From: CAZGCA01 sp964524145
Lineage (GTDB): Bacteria; Hydrogenedentota; CAZGCA01
DNA length: 64,000 bases
NCBI GenBank assembly: GCA_964524145.1
Contig: CAZGCA010000005.1
Span: forward strand, 1-64,000
Reading direction: 5' to 3'
Positions 41,869 to 51,545 of this stretch are shown here, in pieces. The stretch's first letter is position 1. Each line of letters opens with the position of its first letter. The position numbers and the translations under genes are program-made. Below the pieces are notes generated by a model. That model did no database searches, was not told the origin of the DNA, and worked only from the letters and a program-made list of their open reading frames with translations.

Positions 41869-42906
41869 ATGACCCATACCCAGTTCATCCAGTCTATTTC
41901 GAAGGGCAAGGTGAAGCCCGTCTATCTACTCTGCGGCAATGAGCCTTTCCTGGTTGAGCACACGCTTCGACGGGCGCTGAAAGAGCTTATCCCGCCCGGA
42001 AGTGGTGACGTTGGCCTGACATCGTTTCACGCCGACGAGACGGACGACAGAACGATATTCGGCGAATGCCGCACGCTGCCGTTCCTCTCGGACCGGCGTG
42101 TGGTGGTCGTGCGAAACGCGCACCTGATTGAACAGTCCGCCCGCACCGAAGCATTCGAGACGTACCTCGGGTCGGTCAACCCGACGACCGTGCTCCTTCT
42201 CGTGTCGTCTGATATCGACAAGCGGAAGAAGTTGTACAAAGCTGTCCGGAAGTGCGGAGATGCCGAGGCGGTCGATTGCGCGCCTCCCAAGCGGAACGAG
42301 ATCCCGCAATGGATAAGGGATGAGGCGAAGGCGCGCGGGAAACGGATCGCGGCCAATGCCGTGGCGGCGTTGACGAGGAGCGTGGGAAGCGATCTTCAAG
42401 TACTGACCAACGAACTGAATAACATCAGCAGCTTCGTTGGTGAGCGCGAGACGATCGAGCGGGAGGACGTCGAGGCGGTCACCTCGGTTCAGTTTCACGA
42501 ACGGGTGTTCGCGCTCTCGGATGCGATCGGCGCACGCAACGCCAAGGGAGCACTTGAAATGCTCGACGGCCTCCTCGATACGGGCGAACGGGTTGCATCG
42601 GTGCTCGGCTACATTGACCGCCACTTCAAACATCTCTACAGGACAAGACAGCTACTCGATGGCGGCGTTCCCAGGGAGAAGCTTGCCGAGAAGATGGGTG
42701 TTCATCCTTTTTTCGCCCAGAACCTGGCCGCACAGGCAACGTCGCGATCGCTTGATGAGCTGAGCGACGTGTTCGCACCGATCGTCGTGGCCGAGCTGAG
42801 CATCAAGACGTCCGCCATGCCGGAAAGGACGGCGCTCGAGATGTTGGTGCTGCACCTCTGCGGAATAGGATGGACGCCACCTCGGAAGAGCAAGCGGAAG
42901 TTATAG
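41869..42906 (+). CDS. holA: DNA polymerase III subunit delta
   Basis: A 345-residue clamp-loader delta subunit. KVKPVYLLCGNEPFLVEHTL opens domain I, CRTLPFLSDRRVVVVRNA follows at about residue 67, and ALTRSVGSDLQVLTNELNNI begins domain II near 165. The C-terminal domain has FALSDAIGARNAKGALEMLD and a final LELSIKTS-like helix. It opens the sliding clamp during replication. It is the last gene of the exosortase-to-holA run and converges with rpsT, seven bases away, which often neighbours holA in bacteria. Confidence 0.93.
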   Translation: MTHTQFIQSISKGKVKPVYLLCGNEPFLVEHTLRRALKELIPPGSGDVGLTSFHADETDDRTIFGECRTLPFLSDRRVVVVRNAHLIEQSARTEAFETYLGSVNPTTVLLLVSSDIDKRKKLYKAVRKCGDAEAVDCAPPKRNEIPQWIRDEAKARGKRIAANAVAALTRSVGSDLQVLTNELNNISSFVGERETIEREDVEAVTSVQFHERVFALSDAIGARNAKGALEMLDGLLDTGERVASVLGYIDRHFKHLYRTRQLLDGGVPREKLAEKMGVHPFFAQNLAAQATSRSLDELSDVFAPIVVAELSIKTSAMPERTALEMLVLHLCGIGWTPPRKSKRKL

Positions 42907-42913
42907 GACAGCT

Positions 42914-43204
42914 TTACTGTGTCGGAGCGGGCTGCCCGGGTGCCGTCGCCGTCATTTTGGCGAGGGCGGATTTCTTCCGGGCGGCGGTGTTCTTGTGAAT
43001 GACTCCCTGTGCAGAAGCCTTGTCGATGGCCGAGAAAGCTTGTGTCAATGCTGCTTTGATCTTCTGCTCGTCGTTTGTCTCGACGGCGGTCTGCACCTGT
43101 TTCGCAAGGGTTTTGAGCCGCGACTTGACAGCGCGGTTGCGCACGCGATGTTCCTCGCTCTTGCGAGCGCGTTTCAGGGCCGATTTCTGTTTTGGCAAAA
43201 CCAT
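42914..43204 (-). CDS. rpsT: 30S ribosomal protein S20
   Basis: A 96-residue basic three-helix protein. LKRARKSEEHRVRNRAVKSR near the N-terminus and ASAQGVIHKNTAARKKSALA near the C-terminus are diagnostic of S20, which binds 16S rRNA early in assembly. The usual length is 85-90; the extra residues are a Pro/Ala/Thr tail. A GGAGGAATG start and a consensus promoter upstream indicate its own transcript. Confidence 0.96.
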   Translation of the reverse strand: MVLPKQKSALKRARKSEEHRVRNRAVKSRLKTLAKQVQTAVETNDEQKIKAALTQAFSAIDKASAQGVIHKNTAARKKSALAKMTATAPGQPAPTQ

Positions 43205-43264
43205 TCCTCCGGGTTACCGACAAAAATGCCGAATCCAGCTACAACGTCTCGATATTGTGACGCC

Positions 43265-43293
43265 ATGATACCACCGGGAACGACGGATGTCAA
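43265..43293 (-). promoter_or_regulatory. Consensus promoter of rpsT
   Basis: On the minus strand TTGACA (43293-43288) and TATCAT (43270-43265) are exactly 17 bases apart, giving a leader of about 55 bases before the rpsT start. Confidence 0.85.
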
Positions 43294-43307
43294 CAGGAAT
43301 AGTCGCT

Positions 43308-43342
43308 GGTTGTCAGTTGGCGGTGTCTGGCATATGACAACC
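43308..43342. promoter_or_regulatory. Inverted repeat between rpsT and murJ
   Basis: Perfect eight-base arms GGTTGTCA (43308-43315) and TGACAACC (43335-43342) lie 19 bases apart between the divergent rpsT and murJ genes. This could be an operator or a 5' hairpin next to the murJ start. Confidence 0.4.
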
Positions 43343-43354
43343 GGCGCCTGAGTT

Positions 43355-44998
43355 ATGGGTGATTGTCACGACGTGATGCACGGTAACGGTACAGGCGGGG
43401 AAGCCGACATGCCGCGTGGCGAAGGCTCGATTGTTCGCGGGACGGCGGTCTTTGCGTCCGGGACGATGTTGAGCCGCATCTTCGGGCTTGTCCGCGATAT
43501 CGTTGCAGGATATTTCTTCGCCGGACCTGCGCTCGACGCCTGGATCGTTGCATGGCGCATCCCGAACACGTTCCGCCAATTGTTGGCGGAAGGAGCGACA
43601 AACGCGTTGTACGTTCCGGTCTTCTCGGAGTACGTCGAGAAGAAGGGCAAAAGAGCCATGCTCGACCTGGCCGGCACGATGGCCACAGTAAGCGTGATAT
43701 GCCTTGCCGCGGTCACCCTGCTGGGGATAGTCTGCGCCAGGTGGCTCATCAGCCCGGTCGAGCTGCTCAGAGCGGTCAGCGGGGGCGAAGGCCCGACGGC
43801 GGAGAACTTTGCGCTGACAGTAAACCTGCTGCGCTGGACGTTCCCGTACCTGTTTCTGATAGGAGTTGCCGCCGTGTTGACAGGCGTGCTCTACACGCAG
43901 CGCCACTTTGCGGCGCCGGCATATTCCCCCGTTCTGCTGAATGTTTCGCTGATAGCGAGCTGTTTCGCGTTGCGGAGTCAGTTCCCGCACCCTGTTTTCG
44001 CGCTGGTGGTGGGTGCGCTTATCGGCGGTGTCGCCCAGTTGGCGCTTCAATCGGCGGTTGCGGCGAACAAGGGCATCTTTCCCGTCCCGAGAGCCACGTT
44101 CGGTCATCCGGGCCTCAAGCAGATAGGCATTCTCTTTCTGCCGGTGGTCGTCACCCAAGGGGTCAACCAGGTCAACCTGCTTGTCGACACCTGGTTTGCC
44201 CATTCGTTGGGCGAAGGCAGCGTGACCAGCCTGTACTACGCCAGCCGGCTGTATCAACTGCCTCTCGGCGCGTTTGCGGTCGCAGCCTCGACGGCCGCGT
44301 TGCCCGTCATGTCACGGCTTGCGGCCGCGAAGGATTTCGACGGGCTCGTCAAGACGTTCTCGCGGGGAGTACGGCTTGCCGCGTTCCTCTGTTTTCCTGC
44401 TGTCGCCGTGATGGTCTTCGCACCTCAACCGCTGATCAGGACTCTGTTCCAATATGGAAGGTTCAGCGAGACGCTGACGTCGCGCGCCGCATGGCCCTTG
44501 CTGTTTTACGCGCTTGGACTGGTTTCGTTTGCCTCGGTGAAGACGGCGACTTCGGCGATGTATGCGATACAACAGACAAAGCTCGCCATGGTGGCCGGCG
44601 TCGCAGGGATGCTCGCAAACATCGCACTGAATTTCGCGCTTGTCCGACACATGCAAACGGGCGGACTCGCGCTCGCCACTGCGCTCTCCTTCACGCTCAA
44701 TCTCGCCATACTGTTGGCGCTGCTCAAGTGGAAAATCGGCAGCTTGGACGGGCAGCGGATCGCCGGTTCGCTCTCCAGAATGCTGGTGGCTGCCGCTGGG
44801 GCGGGTCTGGCAATCAGATTGATAACACCTCATCTCGAACGGCTTATCGGCACAACGGGCATACCGGCACGGGTAGCCGTTCTGTCTGCGCTTCTCTTGG
44901 TATGCGGCACAATGTACGTCGCCGTGTGTTGGCTGCTCCGTCTCGAGGAACCGCGAGAGATCGTTCGTCAGATACGTGAACGCCGTTCGCCCCGGTAG
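43355..44998 (+). CDS. murJ: Lipid II flippase MurJ
   Basis: Up to 547 residues; the frame starts at ATG 43355, but the MurJ core begins with the Met at 43409 (PRGEGSIVRGTAVFASGTML), which is the better match to family N-termini. The signature SRIFGLVRDIVAGYFFA follows, then FRQLLAEGATNALYVPVFSE, and 14 hydrophobic segments in all. MurJ flips lipid-linked peptidoglycan precursor across the inner membrane. It converges with the large secreted-protein gene 224 bases away; I see no clear terminator in that gap. Confidence 0.94.
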   Translation: MGDCHDVMHGNGTGGEADMPRGEGSIVRGTAVFASGTMLSRIFGLVRDIVAGYFFAGPALDAWIVAWRIPNTFRQLLAEGATNALYVPVFSEYVEKKGKRAMLDLAGTMATVSVICLAAVTLLGIVCARWLISPVELLRAVSGGEGPTAENFALTVNLLRWTFPYLFLIGVAAVLTGVLYTQRHFAAPAYSPVLLNVSLIASCFALRSQFPHPVFALVVGALIGGVAQLALQSAVAANKGIFPVPRATFGHPGLKQIGILFLPVVVTQGVNQVNLLVDTWFAHSLGEGSVTSLYYASRLYQLPLGAFAVAASTAALPVMSRLAAAKDFDGLVKTFSRGVRLAAFLCFPAVAVMVFAPQPLIRTLFQYGRFSETLTSRAAWPLLFYALGLVSFASVKTATSAMYAIQQTKLAMVAGVAGMLANIALNFALVRHMQTGGLALATALSFTLNLAILLALLKWKIGSLDGQRIAGSLSRMLVAAAGAGLAIRLITPHLERLIGTTGIPARVAVLSALLLVCGTMYVAVCWLLRLEEPREIVRQIRERRSPR

Positions 44999-45222
44999 CC
45001 TGCGTTAATGCCGTATCTGTTTTCCGGAGAGTAACCGTTCAGAGATGGGTGGCACGTGTAATAACAACGCACCGGAACGACTCATAAGCCATAAGCGATG
45101 CGCCGGGCTCCCTTCGTTTCCCATCATGATCAAGAAAAATTGCCTTCAAAAGCCACCTCTACGATACAATGACGGGCAAAAAGACGGCCATTATCTTGCT
45201 CCACACCGATCTGCGAAGAATC

Positions 45223-48200
45223 CTAAATAAGCGCCAACGCCGCGTTTATTACCAACTGCACATCCAAGGCGTTTACTTGTCCGTCTCCATTCACGTCCGC
45301 GTCAAAATTGCCGATGTCTATTCCGAGTGCGGCGTTGATCACAAGTTGTACGTCTAATGCATCTATGTGATCGTCACCGTTAATGTTGCAGTTGAAAACC
45401 GTTACGGGGTCGCTGGGGCCGGCCGCAGGGGCGAGGTTACCGGCGGCGTCTGAGGCTGTGTCAGCCCCGAGCGATATACTGAGCGTACCTCCACCGGAGA
45501 TATTCGAGATAGTGACTGTACGCGTTGTATTGCCGGCGCCGGACACCGTAACAACACCATTGGCCGTATCGGTTCTGTTCAGGACAACATCGTTCCAAGT
45601 CAACACCACGTTATCGGCTTCGCCGTATGTAACCGTATATGTAATTTCCCGGGTAGCCGTAAACTCCGCCGAAGGTTCTCCGATCGAAACCGTGGGTGGC
45701 ACAGTATCGAGTACGATCGTGTCGCTGAAGCTGGTTGACGTGTTCCCAAGCGTGTCGCGGAATTGGACATACACCGTTTTCTCGCCGTCACCGGCAGTGA
45801 GTGTCCAAGGCGTGGACGCTGAGAAATCCTCCCATTCGTCCCACGTGGTTCCATCGCTGCTCAACCGCATGTCGGCTACACCTATCCCATTTGTGCCGTC
45901 TGAGGCGGTCAGGCCGACTGTAACATCGAGAGTGTTCGTATAAGTCGCACCACTATTGATAACGATAGTCCCCGTTGGCCCTGTCGTGTCCAGGTTGATG
46001 CCATCGGTTACGGTTTGGGAAATGTTGTCAGCGGCATCCCGGAACTGGGCGTAGACGATCTTCGGGCCATCACCTGCCGAAAGGGTCCATGTTTTGCCGG
46101 TACCGACGGCTTCCCACGAACTCCAGTTTGTGCCGTCATTGCTAAACCGCATATCTGACACGCCGGAACCGGAACCGTCGCCCGAGCTCAAGGTCAACGT
46201 CACGTCCGACGAGCTGGTCCAGTCCGCCCCGCCGTCAATCGTTACCGTGCCGGTAGGCGCGGTGGTATCCAACGAGATCGTGTCTGTCGCGGTGGCCGAC
46301 ACGTTGCCGGCGTTGTCTTTGAACTGTGCGTAAACTGTCTTCCCTTCATCAAACGCGTAAAGGGTCCACGTTTTGCTGGTTGCGACTGTTTCCCACGAAC
46401 TCCAATCTGAGCCATTGTTGCTGAACCGCATCTGGGCTACGCCGGACCCATTGCCATCGCTATACGCCAACGCGAGCGTAACGTTTCTGCTATCGGTCCA
46501 CGCGGCTCCCCCGTTAATTGTTATGCCACCGGTAGGCGGCACGGAGTCCACCGTTACTGAAGCGCCCGTCGCCGCATTGGCGTAACCCCCGGCCGTATCC
46601 CAGGCTGTTCCTGCCGCAACCTCGATATGCAGACGCCCTTCACCCCAACAGTTGGTCAGCGTTACCGTGCGCGTCGTGTTGCCGTCACCCGACAACTCGA
46701 CCGTCGCGCCCGCGGCATTTTCCGGAGCGGAAACCAGGGTAACATCGGCCGCTTCGAGCAAGATATCCGTCGCCCCCTCGTAAGTAAGGATATATTCCAC
46801 CGGCCCGGAGGCCGTGGCTGTCGGCACGGGTCCCGTAATCGTCAGTACCGGCGGCGTGTTGTCCACCGTGAACGTGCCGCTTGGCCCGATTGCCGGAGCG
46901 GTTGTGCTGCCCGCGTATGTCGCCGTGCCCGCAGCAATAGTAATGCCGAGCGTCCCGTCTCCCGTTATGTTGCTTATGACGATCTTCTTCGCCAACGGTT
47001 CAGCCGTATCCTCGACCGTTACCGTCCCGTTGGCCGTGCCGGTCTTGTTCAAAGTGACGTTTCCAGCCGCCAGATTGACGCTGGTCGCGCCCGGATAGGT
47101 CACAGTGTAGTATACCGGCCCCGATTTCGTAATGGTCTCCGAAGGCGCGCTCAAGCCCACCATCTCGTCACCCACAACTATCGTATAGTCGCCCTGAGCC
47201 GACAGGTTGCCGTGTACGTCCTGCGAGACGATATGGAAATAGTAGACCCCGTCCGGTTTCCCGAACTCATTCCACGTGTAAAGGTCCGTGCTGTCCGGCG
47301 ATACCGCCGTCACAGTTGTCGATACGGTCTGATCGAAAGCAAGATGGAACTTGGGCGTACCCGTGGCGAACGAGTCCGGATCGGTCCAGGCAAACCCTAT
47401 GTTGCTGGTGTTTGATGTCGGGATAACCTGCACGTGCGGCGGCCGTGCCTCGCGGATGCGCACCGCAAAATGTGTCGGCGCCGTCAGGTGGCCGCAATCG
47501 TCCGTCGCAATCAGGTGCAGGAAATACCGGCCCAGCGAAAGATTGGTCACCTCGAGCGTCGCCTCCGCCGTGCTCGTGCTGCCCGCCGTCGGCACGCTAT
47601 AGGGGCTGCGATCCCACACGTAGTAGTAGGGCGCGCCGGAAGCCGGTGCGGGCGTCCACGCCAACGCCACGTCCCGGGCGGCATACGCCGTGTGCGGGTC
47701 CACGTGCGTGCTCGATGTCACCACCGGCCCCGGTGTCGCGCCGACCGTCACCTTGCGTTCCGCCACAGGAGACAGGTAGCCCCACGTGTCCTCGCTCTGG
47801 ACCAGAAACCAATGGACGCCGGATTCCACACAACCGAACGTTACGCTCGTTTCCGTGGTTGTCGTCGAGGGCGTAGCGCCTTCGCTCGTCCCCCAGGCGT
47901 ACCAGTACTTCACCACGTCCGGCACACCGCCGTCGGTCCACTCGAACGTTACCTCGACCCCGGAACCGCGCGTGTTCTCGTCAGGATGTGTCGGAGAAGA
48001 CACTACCGGCGGTGCGTCGGTGACAATGAACTTATAATGCGCCGGCGCGCTCAAAGTCCCCGCCGCGTCCATGGCGACCACGTGGAACCAGTAGGTGCCG
48101 GGGGCAAGGCCCGGCGTTATCGTAATGAGTGCAGATTCTGAGAACGTGTCTCTCGCGTCCGGAATCGTGTCGGGTACACTATCCTGGACGTAGTAGTAAC

Positions 48201-50154
48201 CGGGGATAGTCACCTCTTGGGGTAACACGAAGCCGGATCTCCAGACGTCGTTAGTCGAAGTGGGACCCGAAGAGCCGCATGTCCCTCCGCCTAACACCCA
48301 TAACATGTTCTGAAACGCCACCGCTCCATGCCCCCAGCGGTACGACCACGGTGCATAAGCCCTTTCTTGCGTCCATGTTATGCCGTCTGGGCTGCTCCAG
48401 ATATCTCTCATGGCAACATCGCTACAGTATTGTGGGTGGCTCCAATCTCCGTGTCCGCCCAGTACCCATAGTTTCTCCTGGAACGCCACCACCCTATGGC
48501 TCCCGCGCCCAGACCAGCCTGCGTCAGCCGTTTCTAGCGTCCATGTCCTGCCGTCCGGGCTGCTCCAGACGTCGTTCTTATAGCTACCTCCCAACACCCA
48601 CAACTTGTTCTGGAGCACCACCGCCTGATGGCCCGCACGCCTCCCGCAGCCTGCATCAGCCGTTTCCAGCGTCCATGTCCTGCCGTCCGGGCTGCTCCAG
48701 ACCTCCTTCTGGGCTCCGTAGTACTCGGGTCCTCCCGGATTTCCAGCTCCGCCTAACACCCACATCTTGTTCTGGAACACAACCGCCTGATGGCCAGCGC
48801 GCCCCGGCCATTCTGCGTCAGCCGTTTCCAGTGTCCATGTCCTGCCGTCCGGGCTACTCCAGACGTCGTTCCGATAGCCACCACCTCCCAGCACCCACAC
48901 CTTATTGTGGAACACAACCGCCGGAGCCGCCGCCCATTCTGCGTCAGCCGTTTCCAGTGTCCATGTCCTGCCGTCCGGGCTACCCCAGACGTCGTTCCGA
49001 TAGCCATCACCTCCCAGCACCCACAATTTGTTCTGGAACACCACTACCTCGTGCGCTCGCCGAGGCGACCAGCCTGCGACCGCCGTTTCCATCGTCCAAC
49101 TTTTCCCGTTAGCCGCGGTTCCGATCTGTGCCTGAAACACCTTGTTTGACGAGGGGGTGTGCGTGTCGGGGTGGGATGGGCTGTAGACATATAACCCATC
49201 GAGGTACACATTAACGTGGTGGTTCCTCTGCGACCCGTCGATGATCTGGCGGTCTGTCCCGATGACGGCGATATGGAAGTACCACGCGCCGGTGTTTGTC
49301 GCCGTATACTGGACGGTCTTCGGGTCGGCCGCGTCGCGGAAAGTTCCGCCGGTATCCACGACGGTATACCCGCTCTGATCCATGACCCATAGATAGCCAT
49401 AGAGGTCTGCCCCTGCCATATAGTTTGTATAATCCACGGTCACATCCGGACTGCAATACCATTTAGTGCTGTCCGGATGACTGGGCGAATACAGCGGCAG
49501 ACGGTCCTGGAACCAGTCCGGGACGCCATCGCCGTCAGCGTCTTCAAACCCGTCGGAGACACCGTTGCCGTTCAGGTCCTGGTAGGCGTCGGGGATGCCG
49601 TTACCGTCGATGTCCTCGAAGCCGTCTGGTAGACCGTTGCCGTCGAAATCCTGGGCCGCGTCGGTGGTACCGTCCTGATCGAGATCGAATATATCGTCCG
49701 GTGTGCCGTCATCGTCTACGTCCAACCATTCCAGTCTGGTGTCTATCTCGAACAGGTCTGATTCGGGCACGCTGCTGCCGCCCGCAGCCGGAACGCTTTC
49801 CAGAAGCACCGCCGCTTCAGCGATCTGGCGTTCCGGGTGATCGTTGTAAACATGCCAGACGACCATGTTGTCCTGGCCCGGCTGGACATCATCGCCTATG
49901 TCGCCATAGACAGTACTGGCGGTAAGGTCGTACGAGAGTGCGCCATCGTCGCTGGCCGACAGACTCAGTGTCACCGGCCCTGACGGCGTGACGGACAGAT
50001 CATAAAAGATGCGTACGAAACTACCGTATTGTTCTGCTTCAACATAGGTAATCTCGACCGTTTGCGCATGGACGGAACTTGTCCTCCCCAACACGGCAAA
50101 TACCATAACCGACAGGACTAAACCACGCGCTAAGAAACGACATGCCGATTTCAT
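45223..50154 (-). CDS. Giant secreted kelch / Ig-like / dockerin protein
   Basis: 1643 residues from the ATG at 50154, set by a GGGAGGG binding site and a signal peptide ending VHAQ. Order: a beta domain (30-140), five Asp-rich calcium loops of the DxDGNGxPDxFxD type (about 141-225), six kelch-like repeats (ND V-W-SSPDGRTWTLETADA and LWVLGG, about 355-638), Fn3-like modules (about 690-1010), three Ig-like units of one type and three PTG-type units (about 1040-1580), and two EF-hand-like dockerin repeats at the end (VNGDGQVNALDVQLVINAAL). It is a surface or matrix protein that could dock to a cohesin-like partner. The middle is repetitive at DNA level, a risk for assembly. Confidence 0.88.
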   Translation of the reverse strand: MKSACRFLARGLVLSVMVFAVLGRTSSVHAQTVEITYVEAEQYGSFVRIFYDLSVTPSGPVTLSLSASDDGALSYDLTASTVYGDIGDDVQPGQDNMVVWHVYNDHPERQIAEAAVLLESVPAAGGSSVPESDLFEIDTRLEWLDVDDDGTPDDIFDLDQDGTTDAAQDFDGNGLPDGFEDIDGNGIPDAYQDLNGNGVSDGFEDADGDGVPDWFQDRLPLYSPSHPDSTKWYCSPDVTVDYTNYMAGADLYGYLWVMDQSGYTVVDTGGTFRDAADPKTVQYTATNTGAWYFHIAVIGTDRQIIDGSQRNHHVNVYLDGLYVYSPSHPDTHTPSSNKVFQAQIGTAANGKSWTMETAVAGWSPRRAHEVVVFQNKLWVLGGDGYRNDVWGSPDGRTWTLETADAEWAAAPAVVFHNKVWVLGGGGYRNDVWSSPDGRTWTLETADAEWPGRAGHQAVVFQNKMWVLGGAGNPGGPEYYGAQKEVWSSPDGRTWTLETADAGCGRRAGHQAVVLQNKLWVLGGSYKNDVWSSPDGRTWTLETADAGWSGRGSHRVVAFQEKLWVLGGHGDWSHPQYCSDVAMRDIWSSPDGITWTQERAYAPWSYRWGHGAVAFQNMLWVLGGGTCGSSGPTSTNDVWRSGFVLPQEVTIPGYYYVQDSVPDTIPDARDTFSESALITITPGLAPGTYWFHVVAMDAAGTLSAPAHYKFIVTDAPPVVSSPTHPDENTRGSGVEVTFEWTDGGVPDVVKYWYAWGTSEGATPSTTTTETSVTFGCVESGVHWFLVQSEDTWGYLSPVAERKVTVGATPGPVVTSSTHVDPHTAYAARDVALAWTPAPASGAPYYYVWDRSPYSVPTAGSTSTAEATLEVTNLSLGRYFLHLIATDDCGHLTAPTHFAVRIREARPPHVQVIPTSNTSNIGFAWTDPDSFATGTPKFHLAFDQTVSTTVTAVSPDSTDLYTWNEFGKPDGVYYFHIVSQDVHGNLSAQGDYTIVVGDEMVGLSAPSETITKSGPVYYTVTYPGATSVNLAAGNVTLNKTGTANGTVTVEDTAEPLAKKIVISNITGDGTLGITIAAGTATYAGSTTAPAIGPSGTFTVDNTPPVLTITGPVPTATASGPVEYILTYEGATDILLEAADVTLVSAPENAAGATVELSGDGNTTRTVTLTNCWGEGRLHIEVAAGTAWDTAGGYANAATGASVTVDSVPPTGGITINGGAAWTDSRNVTLALAYSDGNGSGVAQMRFSNNGSDWSSWETVATSKTWTLYAFDEGKTVYAQFKDNAGNVSATATDTISLDTTAPTGTVTIDGGADWTSSSDVTLTLSSGDGSGSGVSDMRFSNDGTNWSSWEAVGTGKTWTLSAGDGPKIVYAQFRDAADNISQTVTDGINLDTTGPTGTIVINSGATYTNTLDVTVGLTASDGTNGIGVADMRLSSDGTTWDEWEDFSASTPWTLTAGDGEKTVYVQFRDTLGNTSTSFSDTIVLDTVPPTVSIGEPSAEFTATREITYTVTYGEADNVVLTWNDVVLNRTDTANGVVTVSGAGNTTRTVTISNISGGGTLSISLGADTASDAAGNLAPAAGPSDPVTVFNCNINGDDHIDALDVQLVINAALGIDIGNFDADVNGDGQVNALDVQLVINAALALI
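48240..49110. repeat. Tandem DNA repeats encoding the kelch-like units
   Basis: Six imperfect units of about 130-170 bp share long near-identical stretches, for example the segment encoding SSPDGRTWTLETADA at about 48530, 48660, 48835 and 48955. Such units expand and contract easily. Confidence 0.8.
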
Positions 50155-50323
50155 AGAATATCCCTCCCGATAACCTGATTGAAGCACCTTCTCATATCCA
50201 AGCAATTACATTACTGTACTCGACTATAAACCAAAGCACCTCCTACGTCAAGCATCGCGCCGGTAGTCCCGAGACATGGGTGATGTCCAGGTGCCCACAA
50301 ACTGGCGGCGGGGGGAAGATAGG

Positions 50324-50332
50324 TGTTATAAT
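50324..50332 (+). promoter_or_regulatory. Extended -10 promoter of the TPR protein gene
   Basis: TGTTATAAT at 50324-50332, 46 bases ahead of the ATG at 50378. There is no consensus -35. An AGGGGGTGAT binding site follows. Confidence 0.55.
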
Positions 50333-50377
50333 TCAATAAAGAGACCGAAACGCTTAGAAAACCAGGGGGTGATAACG

Positions 50378-51538
50378 ATGATATTCGGAAAACAAGCCGG
50401 TAAGACCCGGCGGGCAGTGGCTTGTGTGGCTGGGCTGTGTTTGATCGCAGCGCTGTTCACCGTTTCGGCCGCTGCACAACCCGGCAAGATGCGTATGCCC
50501 GCTGGCCGGGACAGCGGCGACCAGAACGCGTATAGCACGCAACAGCAAGGGGTTACGAACGTCTCTGCGGGTTCGCGGGGTTCGTTCGTGCCCGGGGTCC
50601 AGCGTGATGCCGCACGTGCGGGAGCACCGCACACAAAATACCGGGTGCCGCCTCAGGCACCCCCGGCTCCTGTGCGTCCAAACCCGATTCCCCCACCTCA
50701 GCCGCAGTCCCGAACCGTAATACCGGCGGTTCCCGGCTCGACCCCAACCGTCATACCGAGAGGGACGCCACCCACGATCGAGCCACGGGGTCACGGCAGC
50801 GTACCGAACAGGCCTCGCTCCGGGCCGGGTTATCATCCGAGGCGTCCGTATCGGCGCGGGGATGCGTACAACCCGTTCAGGCTTGGCGGATGGCGTGGCT
50901 GGAACTGGAACACGTACTACCACTCGCCCTTGAACCAAGGGTACACCTACTACTATCTCGGCGGCGTCCCCATGTACTACGGTTCTCCGGTCGTCGTCTA
51001 CCCTGATTCCTGGTATCGCAGGGAAACGCCCGGCACGACGGTCATTCCTCGGGTGGATCCGGTCAGACCTTCCAGCTTTGCCTCGTTTCACGATTATCTT
51101 GTCATTGAAGGAGACAAGCTGATCGCTGCCGGCAACTACACAGAGGCGGCTGAGAAATACCGAACCGCGACATCTCAACAGCCTGAGAACGCCCGGACAA
51201 AAGTCGCCCTGGCGAACGCGCTGTTTGCTTCAGGCAACTACGAGTTTGCCACGGAGGTGCTGCGCAAGTCGCTTCTCTGTCTCGCCGACAACGAACCGTT
51301 GCCGAACCCCGTGGGAACGTTTCCCACCAACGAAACCTTCGTGACGCTGATTCGCAAACTCGAGAGCCGCGCAGCGCTCCGTCCGGGAGATGGCTCGTTA
51401 CGGTTGCTTCTCGGGTTCTACTACCTGTGCTCCGGCAGGACGGACTCCGCCATCAGCGAGCTACAGGAAACGGTGTCGCGCGACAAAGAGGACCTCGAGG
51501 CGGCATACCTGCTGCGCGTTGCACAACGGCACGGTTGA
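50378..51538 (+). CDS. Secreted proline-rich TPR protein
   Basis: 386 residues from the ATG at 50378. A signal peptide (VACVAGLCLIAALFTVSAAA) is followed by a Pro/Arg-rich disordered stretch (residues about 85-180), a Gly/Tyr/Trp-rich segment (GWNWNTYYHSPLNQGYTYYY) and TPR-like repeats from about residue 245 (AAGNYTEAAEKYRTATSQQP; CSGRTDSAISELQETVSRDK). Its function is unknown. It faces the end of the flagellar operon and its stop is seven bases from the fliP stop. It occupies the place where fliQ, fliR, flhB and flhA usually follow fliP. Confidence 0.82.
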   Translation: MIFGKQAGKTRRAVACVAGLCLIAALFTVSAAAQPGKMRMPAGRDSGDQNAYSTQQQGVTNVSAGSRGSFVPGVQRDAARAGAPHTKYRVPPQAPPAPVRPNPIPPPQPQSRTVIPAVPGSTPTVIPRGTPPTIEPRGHGSVPNRPRSGPGYHPRRPYRRGDAYNPFRLGGWRGWNWNTYYHSPLNQGYTYYYLGGVPMYYGSPVVVYPDSWYRRETPGTTVIPRVDPVRPSSFASFHDYLVIEGDKLIAAGNYTEAAEKYRTATSQQPENARTKVALANALFASGNYEFATEVLRKSLLCLADNEPLPNPVGTFPTNETFVTLIRKLESRAALRPGDGSLRLLLGFYYLCSGRTDSAISELQETVSRDKEDLEAAYLLRVAQRHG

Positions 51539-51545
51539 GCGCGCC

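Noticed and set aside
46627..49149. Plus-strand open frames opposite the kelch/Ig gene
   Set aside because: They mirror the repeats of the coding strand and have no binding sites.
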